DNA from: DSCS01 sp035391585
Lineage (GTDB): Bacteria > Macinerneyibacteriota > Macinerneyibacteria > Macinerneyibacteriales > DSCS01
NCBI GenBank assembly: GCA_964574875.1
Contig: CAZNOX010000005.1
Location: 24,719 to 88,718 of the forward strand
Length of the DNA stretch: 64,000 nucleotides
Direction of reading: 5' to 3'
Made by a program: the position numbers and the translations under genes. The notes below the pieces were generated by a model. That model was not told the origin of the DNA, searched no databases, and saw only the letters and a list, made by a program, of their open reading frames with translations. Each line of letters opens with the position of its first letter. Positions within the stretch are counted from its first letter, which is position 1. Below, in pieces: positions 43,178 through 52,119 of this stretch.

Positions 43178-44078
43178 GACCTCTTCAGGGGTCTTTTTCA
43201 GGAATACCCTGTACAGGATCCTGGCTCTGGTCATTTCGCTGCTTCTCTGGTTTTCTCTTGTGCATAACCGGGTGGTGAAACAGGATTTCCGTCTTCCCGT
43301 CCGTTCTTCAGGGCTGAAGGAGAATCTGGTCATCGCCTCCCTGGATCCCCCTGACGTCATCGTCCGTGTCCAGGCAACGGGAAGCGATATCATGAAGCTG
43401 AAGAGAAAAGACCTCTATTATGAAGTCAAACTGGCGGGATTTGATAAAGGAAAATATGAGCTGGCCCTGGATAAGCGTAATATCATGGGGACGGAAAACC
43501 TGAGCCTCTTTCAGCTCCCTGAGCGTTATGAGTCCATCAGGGTGGTCATCGATGAAAAAGAGGAGAAGTTCGTTCCCATAAAGATCATGTCCAAAGGAGC
43601 ACCGCCCAAAGGGTATAAACTCATGGAACCCATGATCCTGACACCGTCTGTGGTGAAGATCCGCGGGCCGAAAAGTGTGGGGGTCATCGAGACCTATCCT
43701 GTGGATATCGAGGGAATGACTGAATCCGTCCGGAAGGAAGTCACACTTGATATCCCTGAAAACACCACTCTTCTCAGGGATGACAGTGACAAGATCTTTG
43801 CCCAGATCGAGATCGTCAAGCTCAAGACAGCCGAACTCAGTGATATCCCCGTCCGGATCAGCGGTCCCTATTCCCTGGTCTATCCCCGTGTCGTCTCCCT
43901 GAAATTCGAAGTCCCGGTCTCCATGGACACAAAGACTCTCCGGGACAGCATCACCGTCAGGCTGGACCTGAAGGGATACGAGAAGGGGACCTACAACCTT
44001 GTCCCCGAGATCGATCATCCCGATGCTGTGAGTCTCATCGATCTCGATCCCAGCAGCATTCAGGTCATCATTGAGTAA
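43158..44078 (+). CDS. cdaR: YbbR-domain protein CdaR
   Basis: 306 residues. One membrane segment near 17-37 (ILALVISLLLWFSLVHN), then three or four YbbR repeats outside the membrane, seen as recurring VRVQATGS, PVKIRGPKSV and PVSMDTKTLRD-like strands. CdaR binds and modulates CdaA. The two genes overlap by 20 bases. glmM, the usual third gene of this operon, is not here; the next gene has its own promoter. Confidence 0.9.
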   Translation: MAKRLRKTSSGVFFRNTLYRILALVISLLLWFSLVHNRVVKQDFRLPVRSSGLKENLVIASLDPPDVIVRVQATGSDIMKLKRKDLYYEVKLAGFDKGKYELALDKRNIMGTENLSLFQLPERYESIRVVIDEKEEKFVPIKIMSKGAPPKGYKLMEPMILTPSVVKIRGPKSVGVIETYPVDIEGMTESVRKEVTLDIPENTTLLRDDSDKIFAQIEIVKLKTAELSDIPVRISGPYSLVYPRVVSLKFEVPVSMDTKTLRDSITVRLDLKGYEKGTYNLVPEIDHPDAVSLIDLDPSSIQVIIE

Positions 44079-44083
44079 AACGG

Positions 44084-44112
44084 TTGAAAAAGAGCGCCCT
44101 TCATGATATGAT
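44084..44112 (+). promoter_or_regulatory. Promoter of the STAS / pilB / pilC operon
   Basis: TTGAAA (44084-44089), 17-base spacer, TATGAT (44107-44112), about 34 bases before ATG 44146. Confidence 0.6.
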
Positions 44113-44145
44113 ATAAGTGAAAAACCATGCGATGAAAGGGGCTTT

Positions 44146-44736
44146 ATGGAAAAGCTTATCAAAGAGATAAAAGAGGCCGGAAAGGGAAAGAAGGTCACAG
44201 TCATCGCCCTGCAGGGATATCTCGACTCCGGGACAGCCAACATCCTTGTCCAGCGGTTTACCCGCCTTCTGGCTGAAGAGAAACTCCTTTTTGTCCTGGA
44301 TATGTCAGATGTGGAATTCGTGGCCGCTGTGGGGTGGAACACCATCATCGGGATCGTAAACAATATCAAAGCGGGAGGCGGAGATATCAGGATCACAGCT
44401 CTTCGGAAGGATCCGGAAAAAGCCTTTCATCTTCTGGAGTATGACCTGGTCCTCTCCTATTACCGCGAGCCTGCAGATGCCGTGCTTTCCTATTATGACA
44501 CCTCCATCTCCCCCACGGACATCCCCAATCTCAACATGGACACCGTTGAAGATTTCACAGATGTGAGACGCCTGTCCCTTTCGGAAAAAGTCCAGAGGAT
44601 CCTGGTGACTTATCCCCGGATAAGCCTGCCGGAGATGAGAAAGCTTCTCCGGACTCCGGCATACGATTATACCAGGGTCTCGCTCTTTAAGCTCATGCTG
44701 GTCAAAGCCAGGACAGCCGGGATATCCGGCCGATAG
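44146..44736 (+). CDS. STAS-domain protein without the phospho-serine, with C-terminal extension
   Basis: 196 residues. A STAS domain fills about 1-110 (VIALQGYLDSGTANIL, LFVLDMSDVEF). Where the RsbV-type serine should be, the sequence reads FVAAVGW, with Ala61 at the phospho-site, so it cannot be switched by the usual serine kinase. A second part (about 135-196) with SLSEKVQRILVTYPRISLPEMRKLLRT is helical and looks like a small winged-helix or dimer domain. It is 8 bases ahead of pilB, suggesting a role in pilus motor control. Function unknown. Confidence 0.8.
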   Translation: MEKLIKEIKEAGKGKKVTVIALQGYLDSGTANILVQRFTRLLAEEKLLFVLDMSDVEFVAAVGWNTIIGIVNNIKAGGGDIRITALRKDPEKAFHLLEYDLVLSYYREPADAVLSYYDTSISPTDIPNLNMDTVEDFTDVRRLSLSEKVQRILVTYPRISLPEMRKLLRTPAYDYTRVSLFKLMLVKARTAGISGR

Positions 44737-44744
44737 GAGAGAAC

Positions 44745-46457
44745 ATGGCAGATCCGAAACGTTATAAGAATGTCTACTCACGGGTGGGGGAACTGCTCAT
44801 CAGCAAAGGGCTGATCAATGAAGAGCAGCTGGAAAACGCCCTGGCCTATCAGAAAAAAGAGGGGATCAAACTGGGGAAGGCCATTATCGAACTCGGGCTT
44901 GTGGATAAGGACGATTTTCTTGCCGTCCTTGCTGAACAGCTCAACGTCGACCTGGTCACCCGGGATATGTTCGTCAATATCAGTCCTGATGTCGTCTATA
45001 AGATCCCCCGCGAAGTGGCCCAGAAATACAACGTCCTTCCCATCAGGTATGATCAGAGGACAGACAAGCTTTATGTGGCTACGGAGCATCCTGAAGACAT
45101 CATCCTCCTGGAAAATCTCAAAAGCATCGTCTCTATGAACATCGTCACCATGCTTGCCGATGCCGAAGACATCGCAGCCAGTATCGAGCGTCTCTATTCC
45201 GAGATACAGAAGGTCAAGGAGATCCAGATGCAGACAGAGGGGGAGATCTCCTTTGAAAAAGAGGAGGAGGGGGAACCCGAGATGGTGGTCTCGGAAGAAG
45301 ATGAGGCTCCGGCGATACGCCTGGTCAACTATATCCTCATCGAAGCCATCAACAAGAATGCCACAGACATCCATATCGAACCCTTTGAGTACATGCTGAA
45401 GGTCCGGTTCAGGATCGACGGAAAACTCCTGGAGATCGTCACTCCGCCCAAGAAGCTCCAGGCCGCCATCGTCTCCCGGATCAAGATCATTGCCAATATC
45501 AATATCGCCGAAAAGAGGATCCCCCAGGACGGACGGTTCTCTTTCCGGCATAAGAACTATAATGTGGATATCCGTGTCTCGACGCTTCCCACCAGTTACG
45601 GAGAGAAGATCGTCATGCGTATCCTCAACAAGTCCATGGGCCTGCTGGATGTGGAAAGTCTCGGGATCTCCAACAGGGCTCTCCCCCAGTTTATTGAAAA
45701 CTTCCAGAAACCCTACGGCATCATCCTGGTCTCCGGCCCAACAGGGAGCGGGAAGACCACCACGATGTACGCTATTTTAAAAGAGCTGGTGAGTCCCGAC
45801 AAGAACATCATCACCATAGAGGATCCCATCGAGTACAATATGGACAATGTCAACCAGGTCCAGGTCAATGAAAAAGCGGGACTGACCTTCGCCGCCGGCT
45901 TGCGCTCCATGCTCCGCCAGGATCCCGATGTGATCATGGTGGGGGAGATCCGGGACAAAGCCACAGCCGAGATCGCTGTCCGGGCCGCTCTCACAGGACA
46001 CATGGTTCTCTCCACTATCCATGCCAACAATGCTCCCGCCACGGTGGCCCGTCTTCTGGATATGGGGATCCCTCCCTATCTGGTGGGGTCTTCCCTCAAT
46101 ATGGTGGTGGCCCAGCGCCTGGTTCGGAGGGTCTGTGACAGCTGCAAAGAGGCTTATGTGGCTGACAACGAAGCTCTGGTGAAATACGGGTTGAAAAAAG
46201 AGACTGTCCTCCACCGGGGACAGGGCTGTCTGGCCTGCAACAATACAGGCTATTCCGGACGGGTGGGGATCTTCGAGGTTCTTTCCATCAGCAAAGCGCT
46301 GAGAAAGATGATCTACCGCAACGCCGATTCCGATGAACTGAAAGCGGAGGCTCTGAGTGAGGGAATGCTGCTCATGCGCGATGACGGCATGGAAAAAGTG
46401 GAGCGGGGCGTGACCACAGTGGAAGAGGTCTTCGCCGCCACATTCGGGGAAGAGTGA
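44745..46457 (+). CDS. pilB: Type IV pilus / type II secretion assembly ATPase (PilB/GspE)
   Basis: 570 residues. An N-terminal MshEN/GspE_N region (about 10-160), then the ATPase core with ATDIHIEPFE, Walker A GPTGSGKTTT, Asp box ITIEDPIEY, Walker B MVGEIRDKATAEIA and His box GHMVLSTIHANNAP. A zinc tetracysteine is present as CDSC and CLAC. It powers pilin polymerisation from the inner membrane. It is followed directly by pilC. pilB is preferred over gspE only by general likeness. Confidence 0.92.
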   Translation: MADPKRYKNVYSRVGELLISKGLINEEQLENALAYQKKEGIKLGKAIIELGLVDKDDFLAVLAEQLNVDLVTRDMFVNISPDVVYKIPREVAQKYNVLPIRYDQRTDKLYVATEHPEDIILLENLKSIVSMNIVTMLADAEDIAASIERLYSEIQKVKEIQMQTEGEISFEKEEEGEPEMVVSEEDEAPAIRLVNYILIEAINKNATDIHIEPFEYMLKVRFRIDGKLLEIVTPPKKLQAAIVSRIKIIANINIAEKRIPQDGRFSFRHKNYNVDIRVSTLPTSYGEKIVMRILNKSMGLLDVESLGISNRALPQFIENFQKPYGIILVSGPTGSGKTTTMYAILKELVSPDKNIITIEDPIEYNMDNVNQVQVNEKAGLTFAAGLRSMLRQDPDVIMVGEIRDKATAEIAVRAALTGHMVLSTIHANNAPATVARLLDMGIPPYLVGSSLNMVVAQRLVRRVCDSCKEAYVADNEALVKYGLKKETVLHRGQGCLACNNTGYSGRVGIFEVLSISKALRKMIYRNADSDELKAEALSEGMLLMRDDGMEKVERGVTTVEEVFAATFGEE

Positions 46458-46458
46458 T

Positions 46459-47709
46459 ATGCCTGAATACCGTGTGACCTATTTTGAACCTTCGGGGAAG
46501 AAGATCCGACAGAATATCTTCGCCGTAAACAGGGAAGAGCTTGTCTCCATGCTCAGGGACAAGGAGAAGACGATCCTGGATATCCATGAAAAAGGCGTCT
46601 CCTCCAAACCCTCTCTCATCGATTTTATCAAGAGCCTGAACAGGATCAATATTTCAGGGACTTCCGTGGATGCCACGACACTCATCATGTTTTCCCGGCA
46701 GCTGGGTTCCATGATCAGCGCAGGGCTCCCCATCATGCAGTCCCTGGAGACACTCACCCGGGATGAGAAAAACCTGGAGTTCCGTGAGATATTAGGACGG
46801 GTCATCGATGATATCCGGGGAGGAGTCGCTTTTTCCGATTCCATTGCGAAATATCCCAAAGTCTTCAACCGTCTTTTTGTGAATATGATCAAGAGTGCCG
46901 AGGCCTCCGGAGGCCTTGATGTGACTCTTATCAGTATCAGCGAATACATGGAGCGGCTCAAGGATATCAGCGACAAGATCAAATCGGCAACCCGGTATCC
47001 CCTCTTCGTCTTCTCGTTTATCATTCTGGCCACATTGGGGGTCATGCTTTTTGTCATACCGAAGTTCAAGACCATCTATGCGGATATGGGCGCAAAACTT
47101 CCTCCCATCACACTTATGATCATGTCCGTCGCGGAGTTTATGCGGAAGAACTTCTTTTTCCTCCTCATCCTGATCATCGCCATTGTGGTCCTGATGAAGT
47201 ACCTGATCAGGACCAACGAGACAGTCCGTTTTTATTATCACAAGTTTCTTCTCAAGTTTCCCAATCTCGGCCCCATCTACCAGATGGGGATCCTGGTGAA
47301 TTTTTCAAAGACCTTCGGCCTGCTCATGACAGCAGGGATCAATATCCTCGAATCCATCGAACTGTCGCGGAACATCATCAACAATGAGATCTACAGACGT
47401 TCTCTTGATCGTGTGAGAAAGAAGATCCAGCAGGGATATACGATCTATGCCAGTATGCAGGAAGAGGGGTCCATCTATCCCTCCATTCTTGTGCAGATGG
47501 TGGGAACAGGTGAAGAGACCGGATCCCTGGATGATATGCTGCTGAAATTCAACCAGTTTTATGACAATGAGATCAATAAGAAGGTGGATCGGATCAGTCA
47601 GATCATCGAGCCCATGCTGATCATCTTCATGGCTGTGGTGGTCCTTATCCTGACCCTGGCCATCTATATGCCCATCTTCTCCCTGGGTAAAGCCATGCAG
47701 GGCTATTGA
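46459..47709 (+). CDS. pilC: Inner-membrane platform protein (PilC/GspF)
   Basis: 416 residues, normal length. Two T2SSF domains: the first (about 75-195) contains FSRQLGSMISAGLPIMQSLE; the second (about 275-400) contains FSKTFGLLMTAGINILESIE and MVGTGEETGSLDDML. Three membrane segments lie near 178-200, 230-250 and 385-408. It is the platform on which PilB turns. The two genes are 1 base apart. No pilin, secretin or PilM-Q genes are present in the window. Confidence 0.93.
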   Translation: MPEYRVTYFEPSGKKIRQNIFAVNREELVSMLRDKEKTILDIHEKGVSSKPSLIDFIKSLNRINISGTSVDATTLIMFSRQLGSMISAGLPIMQSLETLTRDEKNLEFREILGRVIDDIRGGVAFSDSIAKYPKVFNRLFVNMIKSAEASGGLDVTLISISEYMERLKDISDKIKSATRYPLFVFSFIILATLGVMLFVIPKFKTIYADMGAKLPPITLMIMSVAEFMRKNFFFLLILIIAIVVLMKYLIRTNETVRFYYHKFLLKFPNLGPIYQMGILVNFSKTFGLLMTAGINILESIELSRNIINNEIYRRSLDRVRKKIQQGYTIYASMQEEGSIYPSILVQMVGTGEETGSLDDMLLKFNQFYDNEINKKVDRISQIIEPMLIIFMAVVVLILTLAIYMPIFSLGKAMQGY

Positions 47710-47712
47710 CCA

Positions 47713-47739
47713 GGGGCAAAAAACGGATTGATTTGCCCC
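47713..47739 (+). repeat. Inverted repeat over the thyX -35 box
   Basis: GGGGCAAA (47713-47720) and TTTGCCCC (47732-47739) form a perfect 8-base inverted repeat with an 11-base loop. The right arm covers the end of the -35 box of the thyX promoter. It begins 4 bases after the pilC stop. It may be an operator or a weak terminator; there is no T-run. Confidence 0.45.
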
Positions 47740-47756
47740 GAAGGCTCCTGTATACT
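47728..47756 (+). promoter_or_regulatory. Promoter of thyX
   Basis: TTGATT (47728-47733), 17-base spacer, TATACT (47751-47756), about 20 bases before ATG 47777. Confidence 0.6.
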
Positions 47757-47776
47757 CGCTGAAAAAGGGGGTTCCC

Positions 47777-49240
47777 ATGAAAGTCATTCTCGCAGGCATG
47801 AATATTGACATGTCCCTTCTGCATCTTCTGGAAAAAGCCCTCCTTGAAGAGGATGAGCGGTCCCGGGAAGAGTTGACCCGTCTGCTGAATACAGGAGCAC
47901 TGACCCCCGAGACTATCTCAGCCGCCTATGCGCGCATCAGCCGCTCGCCTCTCGCTGTGGACGAACTGAGGCGGGAGGCTGTCCGTGAAGTGGAGAAGGC
48001 CCGGCGGTCCAACGAGACGATCATTTACGGGATGGGGCACGGCTCCATTGCGGAGCATGCTGTGTTCAACTTCGATCTTCTCGGGATCTCACGATTGGCA
48101 TCCGAATGGCTTCAGGAGCATCGGCTCCTCTCCTTCACTGAAAAATCGCAGAGATACATCAAGATCGAAAAAGATTTTATCCTTCCGGATGAGATCAAAG
48201 ACGATAAGGAACTCTCCAGGGAATTCAGGGAACTCCTGGAGAGGGAAAATACTCTTTATAACCGCTATTACAAAGCCCTCCTGGGTTATTTCAAAGAGAA
48301 AGAGCCCCACGCCACCCAACGGGAGCTCACCGGAAAAGCCAAAGAAGACGCCCGTTATATCCTCTCCCTGGCCACCACATCTCAGATGGGCATGACGGTC
48401 AACGCCCGGAACCTGGAGTACATGCTCCGGCGGATGGCAGCGGCCCCCCTCTATGAGATCCGGGTCCTGGGAGATGAGATCTATCGCCTGATCAGGGGGA
48501 AAGTCCCCTCCCTTGTGGTCTTTCATGAGCCCGGGGAGTACGATGTCAAAGCATGGAGAGGCGAGTTCCCGGTGACGACACAGCGTTCCGGTCCCGGCCC
48601 CGATATCGTCCGCCTGGTCTCGTTCACGACTGACGGGGAGGACAAGGTCATCGCAGGCCTGGTCTTTGAAAACGCAGACCACGATTATCAGGTGCTCCTG
48701 GATAATATCAAAACAGTGGATAAAAAGGCTGTCTTAAGAGAGGCCACGAAAGGGATCAATTTCTACGACAGCGTGGACAGGGCTTTTGAGCTTGCTTCAG
48801 CCACGTTTGAAGTGATGGCGTCTGCTTCCTGCTACGCCCAGTTGAAGCGCCACAGGATGATGAGCCGCCTGACAGGGGCCTATTCACCCGCCCTGGGGGT
48901 GACTCTTCCCGATTCCATTAAAGCTGTGGGTGAGGAAGACTCTTTTATGGAAGAAGTGGACCGTGTCAATGATTTTTATGAGAAAGTCAGGCTCTATGAT
49001 AAGAACGGGGCTGACTATGTCCTCACCAATGCCCACAGAAGAAAGGTCGTGATCAAAGCCAATCTTCGCGAATGGTACCATTTTGTCCGTCTCCGGAGCG
49101 ATGCCCATGCACAATGGGAGATCCGGGCGCTGTCTGAGATGATAAGGGAGAAACTCCATGAGACTTATCCTCTCCTCACCGGACAACTCATGGGCAAAGA
49201 TGCATTTATGAAGATGAAAAACGAAAAAAAAGGAGAATAG
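47777..49240 (+). CDS. thyX: Double-length flavin-dependent thymidylate synthase ThyX
   Basis: 487 residues, about twice the length of common ThyX (220-250), with two ThyX-like halves. The second half has an intact RHR motif (358-360, KRHRMMSRLTGAYSP) and a matching end REWYHFVRLRSDAHAQWEIRAL. The first half has a decayed motif, EHRLLSFTEKSQRY near 114-127, and a good later block EDARYILSLATTSQMGMTVNARNLEYML. Long ThyX forms are known, for example in chlamydiae. It makes dTMP from dUMP with methylene-tetrahydrofolate and FAD. No thyA is seen. Confidence 0.9.
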   Translation: MKVILAGMNIDMSLLHLLEKALLEEDERSREELTRLLNTGALTPETISAAYARISRSPLAVDELRREAVREVEKARRSNETIIYGMGHGSIAEHAVFNFDLLGISRLASEWLQEHRLLSFTEKSQRYIKIEKDFILPDEIKDDKELSREFRELLERENTLYNRYYKALLGYFKEKEPHATQRELTGKAKEDARYILSLATTSQMGMTVNARNLEYMLRRMAAAPLYEIRVLGDEIYRLIRGKVPSLVVFHEPGEYDVKAWRGEFPVTTQRSGPGPDIVRLVSFTTDGEDKVIAGLVFENADHDYQVLLDNIKTVDKKAVLREATKGINFYDSVDRAFELASATFEVMASASCYAQLKRHRMMSRLTGAYSPALGVTLPDSIKAVGEEDSFMEEVDRVNDFYEKVRLYDKNGADYVLTNAHRRKVVIKANLREWYHFVRLRSDAHAQWEIRALSEMIREKLHETYPLLTGQLMGKDAFMKMKNEKKGE

Positions 49241-49241
49241 G

Positions 49242-50630
49242 ATGAGATTATCGTTCCATGGAGCAGCACGGACAGTCACAGGGTCAAAACACCTTCTGGA
49301 GACAGGCAACCGCCAGATCCTTGTTGATTGCGGACTTTTTCAGGGGAAGCGCAAGGAAGCCTTTGAAATGAACAGGAAACTTGAAGGGATCGATCCGCAG
49401 GCCGTGGATGCCGTTTTGCTGACCCACGCTCATATCGATCATTCAGGAAGTATACCCACGCTGGTCAGCCGCGGTTTTGAGGGCGACATCGTCTGCACAC
49501 ATGCCACCCGTGACCTGGCCAATATCATGCTCAGGGATTCGGCTCATATTCAGGAGTTCGATGTGGCCTATGTGAACAAGAAGAGGATGCGTGCGGGAAA
49601 GACCCCCTTTGAGCCCCTGTACACCATGGATGATGCCATCAATGCCCTTCAGTATTTTGTCAGTTATAACTACAACCGTCTCTTTGCCTTAAATGACAAT
49701 ATCAAGATGAAATTCTATGATGCGGGGCATATCCTGGGGTCAGCCATGATCATGGTCCAGGCGGAAGGGAAGAACATCCTCTTTTCGGGGGACCTCGGAA
49801 GGAAAAACCTTCCCATACTGAGAGACCCCGATTCCATCGACCTTCCCGTGGATTATCTTGTCATCGAAAGCACCTACGGAGACCGCCTCCATGATGATAT
49901 CGAAAATATGGAAAAAGAGCTTGCGGATGTCATCACAAGGACAGTGAAAAGGAACGGGAAAGTCATCGTTCCCTCCTTTTCCGTGGGCCGGACCCAGGAG
50001 CTGGTCTATGCCCTGCACCGCCTTTTCATCCGCAAACAGATCCCCGATGTCCCTGTCTTTGTGGACAGCCCGCTGAGTGTCAATGCCACTTCGGTCTTTC
50101 GGCTCCATGCCGAGTGTTTCGACAGAGAGACACATGATTTCCTCATCCGTGAAGGCGATCCCTTCGGGTTTGACAGCCTCCGCTATATTCAGCATGTGGA
50201 GGATTCCAAAAAACTCAACGATACGCAGGATCCCATGATCATTATTTCAGCCTCAGGCATGGCCGAAGCCGGCCGCATTCTTCATCATCTCAAGAATAAT
50301 GTCGAAGATGAACGCAACACTGTCCTTTTCGTGGGTTTCCAGGCTGAAAACACACTGGGAAGAAAGATCCTCACTGGGGAGACTCCGGTGAAGATCTTCG
50401 GCGAACCCTACGAGGTGAATGCTGAAGTGGCCCGTATTGAATCCTTCTCTGCCCACGCTGACAGAGATGAGCTTCTCGGGTTCGTCAGAGGGCTGAAACA
50501 GGCCCCGGAAAAGATCTTTGTGGTCCATGGCGAAGAGGAGTCGGCCCTTGCTTTTGCCCGGTCACTCGGGGAGATCTCCAAAGCCGAGATCCATGTCCCG
50601 GAGATGGGCGAAGGCTACGAGCTGAAATGA
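49242..50630 (+). CDS. MBL-fold beta-CASP RNA-processing nuclease
   Basis: 462 residues. The metallo-beta-lactamase motif is THAHIDHSG near residues 65-73, further ligands are in DAGHILGSAM and SGDLGR, the beta-CASP region has VPSFSVGRTQEL and SASGMAEAGRILHHL, and the RMMBL end has ESFSAHADRDELLGF. This matches the CPSF73/YSH1-like bacterial RNases of unknown target. It starts 1 base after the thyX stop. Confidence 0.92.
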   Translation: MRLSFHGAARTVTGSKHLLETGNRQILVDCGLFQGKRKEAFEMNRKLEGIDPQAVDAVLLTHAHIDHSGSIPTLVSRGFEGDIVCTHATRDLANIMLRDSAHIQEFDVAYVNKKRMRAGKTPFEPLYTMDDAINALQYFVSYNYNRLFALNDNIKMKFYDAGHILGSAMIMVQAEGKNILFSGDLGRKNLPILRDPDSIDLPVDYLVIESTYGDRLHDDIENMEKELADVITRTVKRNGKVIVPSFSVGRTQELVYALHRLFIRKQIPDVPVFVDSPLSVNATSVFRLHAECFDRETHDFLIREGDPFGFDSLRYIQHVEDSKKLNDTQDPMIIISASGMAEAGRILHHLKNNVEDERNTVLFVGFQAENTLGRKILTGETPVKIFGEPYEVNAEVARIESFSAHADRDELLGFVRGLKQAPEKIFVVHGEEESALAFARSLGEISKAEIHVPEMGEGYELK

Positions 50631-50651
50631 GAAGATAAGCCGTTATCTGTC

Positions 50652-50679
50652 TTGACAATTGTCCAAGGGCCATTATAAT
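50652..50679 (+). promoter_or_regulatory. Promoter of the tRNA-Arg gene
   Basis: Perfect TTGACA (50652-50657), 16-base spacer, perfect TATAAT (50674-50679), 11 bases before the mature tRNA. It is the closest to consensus in the window. Confidence 0.8.
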
Positions 50680-50690
50680 ACTGCTCGTAA

Positions 50691-50763
50691 GTGCCCGTAG
50701 CTCAATGGATAGAGCGACAGACTCCGGATCTGTAGGCTGAAGGTTCGACTCCTTTCGGGCACA
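50691..50763 (+). tRNA. tRNA-Arg (anticodon CCG)
   Basis: 73 bases. Acceptor GTGCCCG pairs fully with CGGGCAC; the D arm is GCTC/GAGC; the anticodon stem is ACAGA/TCTGT with loop CTCCGGA, giving anticodon CCG; the T arm is GAAGG/CCTTT with loop TTCGACT; the discriminator base is A. No CCA is encoded, so the CCA end must be added by the nucleotidyltransferase(s). It reads codon CGG. Confidence 0.96.
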
Positions 50764-50784
50764 TTGCTTTTGGCGGGGACAATA

Positions 50785-52119
50785 ATGAAAAAAAAAATTT
50801 CCGGGGTGGCCCTAACCCTTATTCTCCTTATTCTCTTAACCATCGGGGCGTACTATCTTTTTAACCGCAGAAGCGCGCCCGATTTTTTCCCCCCGGACAC
50901 GGTGGCTTTTGCCAAAGTCCGTTCTTTCAAATCATTCCTGAAGCTGGATTCTCCCCTCATCGAAGAGTACGCCGGAAGAATAAAAAAAAACAGATGGATC
51001 AAATGGCTCCCCGACAAGGATTTTTATGTCGCCGTGGATAAGGAGAAGAACACCTATATCTTCATCGAGCTCTCTTTTCTGGCCCCGTTCTTTTCCTCGC
51101 TCGGCCCTGTGGAGGGGAATGTCCTCTGCATCACATCCAACGAGGATTTTGAGATGTCGGGGGGGTATCTCGCATCACACAACGAGGAGACAGGAAAACT
51201 CAACGGGCGGGGGGACATCCGGTTTGTCCTGAACAGGCCCGAGATGTTTCTGAAACAGGAGGATCTCGGGGAGGCCCTGTGGGGGGAGGCCGATGTTCTG
51301 GCCCGTCACAATGCCATCAGGATCACCTATCATATGAAAAATCCCCTTGGTGTGGACGCCAGGTGGTCTCAGGCTGAAAAAAGCCTGGCGCTGGTCCCTT
51401 CCGACGCCGATTTTTTGCTGAAGGTCAACATGGCCGATTTTGAAACCCATTACGCCCGCATAAGGAAGATGGTTCAGAAGACAGCCCTCTTTCAGAAATT
51501 CCTGGAGACACGACGGAAGATCTATGAAAAGACGGGGATCGATATTGAAAAACAGATCATGCCCCTTCTTGAGGCCGGAGCCGTGGTCGGGGCCCGTGAT
51601 GTGGATGATTATTTCGCTGTCATGCAAAAAGAGGCCGGGCTGGAGGAGATGGGGCGTATTGCCCGGGAGTTGGAAAAACGGTATCCCGTGGTCTTCCGGG
51701 AAGGGGACTTTGACGGGATGAAAGCCTGGACCGTGGATGTCACGGGAATCGCCGGGTTTCTTGTCAAAAGTTTTTTCAAGGACAAATGGGAAGAGATGAA
51801 AAAGCCCTACTACTATGTTCAGGATGACGCTCTTCTTTTTTTCGACAGTCTTTACGGGATGAAGATCTACAGACAGGGGCTGAAGACAGGGGTCGCCCCT
51901 TCTTCACGGGCAGGAGACTATGTGAGAGGGCTCATGTTCCGGCGTTCCCATATCAGCCTCTATATGGACAGCCTCTATCTCAATGAGGTCTACAAGAATG
52001 AAGGAGTCTATGCCAATTTTTCCCGGCTCTTCTTTTCTGCTGATTTCAGCCGGGACACGATAGACGGAGATGTTGTGATCAAATTTAAACGAAACAGTCA
52101 ATTGGAGGAAGAGTTATGA
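50785..52119 (+). CDS. DUF3352-like membrane-anchored protein, function unknown
   Basis: 444 residues. A basic start and one membrane segment (about 7-27), then a large domain probably outside the cytoplasm. Phrases such as FPPDTVAFAKVRSF and LALVPSDADFLLKVNMADF resemble DUF3352-type proteins, whose function is not known. ATG 50785 is preceded by GGGG; a TTG at 50764 is less likely. The start codon is followed by ten A (50788-50797), a site prone to slippage. It is ATGA-linked to acetate kinase. Confidence 0.72.
   Translation: MKKKISGVALTLILLILLTIGAYYLFNRRSAPDFFPPDTVAFAKVRSFKSFLKLDSPLIEEYAGRIKKNRWIKWLPDKDFYVAVDKEKNTYIFIELSFLAPFFSSLGPVEGNVLCITSNEDFEMSGGYLASHNEETGKLNGRGDIRFVLNRPEMFLKQEDLGEALWGEADVLARHNAIRITYHMKNPLGVDARWSQAEKSLALVPSDADFLLKVNMADFETHYARIRKMVQKTALFQKFLETRRKIYEKTGIDIEKQIMPLLEAGAVVGARDVDDYFAVMQKEAGLEEMGRIARELEKRYPVVFREGDFDGMKAWTVDVTGIAGFLVKSFFKDKWEEMKKPYYYVQDDALLFFDSLYGMKIYRQGLKTGVAPSSRAGDYVRGLMFRRSHISLYMDSLYLNEVYKNEGVYANFSRLFFSADFSRDTIDGDVVIKFKRNSQLEEEL

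Noticed and set aside
43308..44396. Minus-strand frame of about 360 codons across cdaR and the STAS gene
   Set aside because: It crosses an intergenic promoter and two clear genes on the other strand, and has no ribosome site or domain.
50630..50660. AGATAA-GCCG-TTATCT hairpin after the beta-CASP gene as a terminator
   Set aside because: The stem is only 6 weak pairs and no T-run follows; it may be chance.
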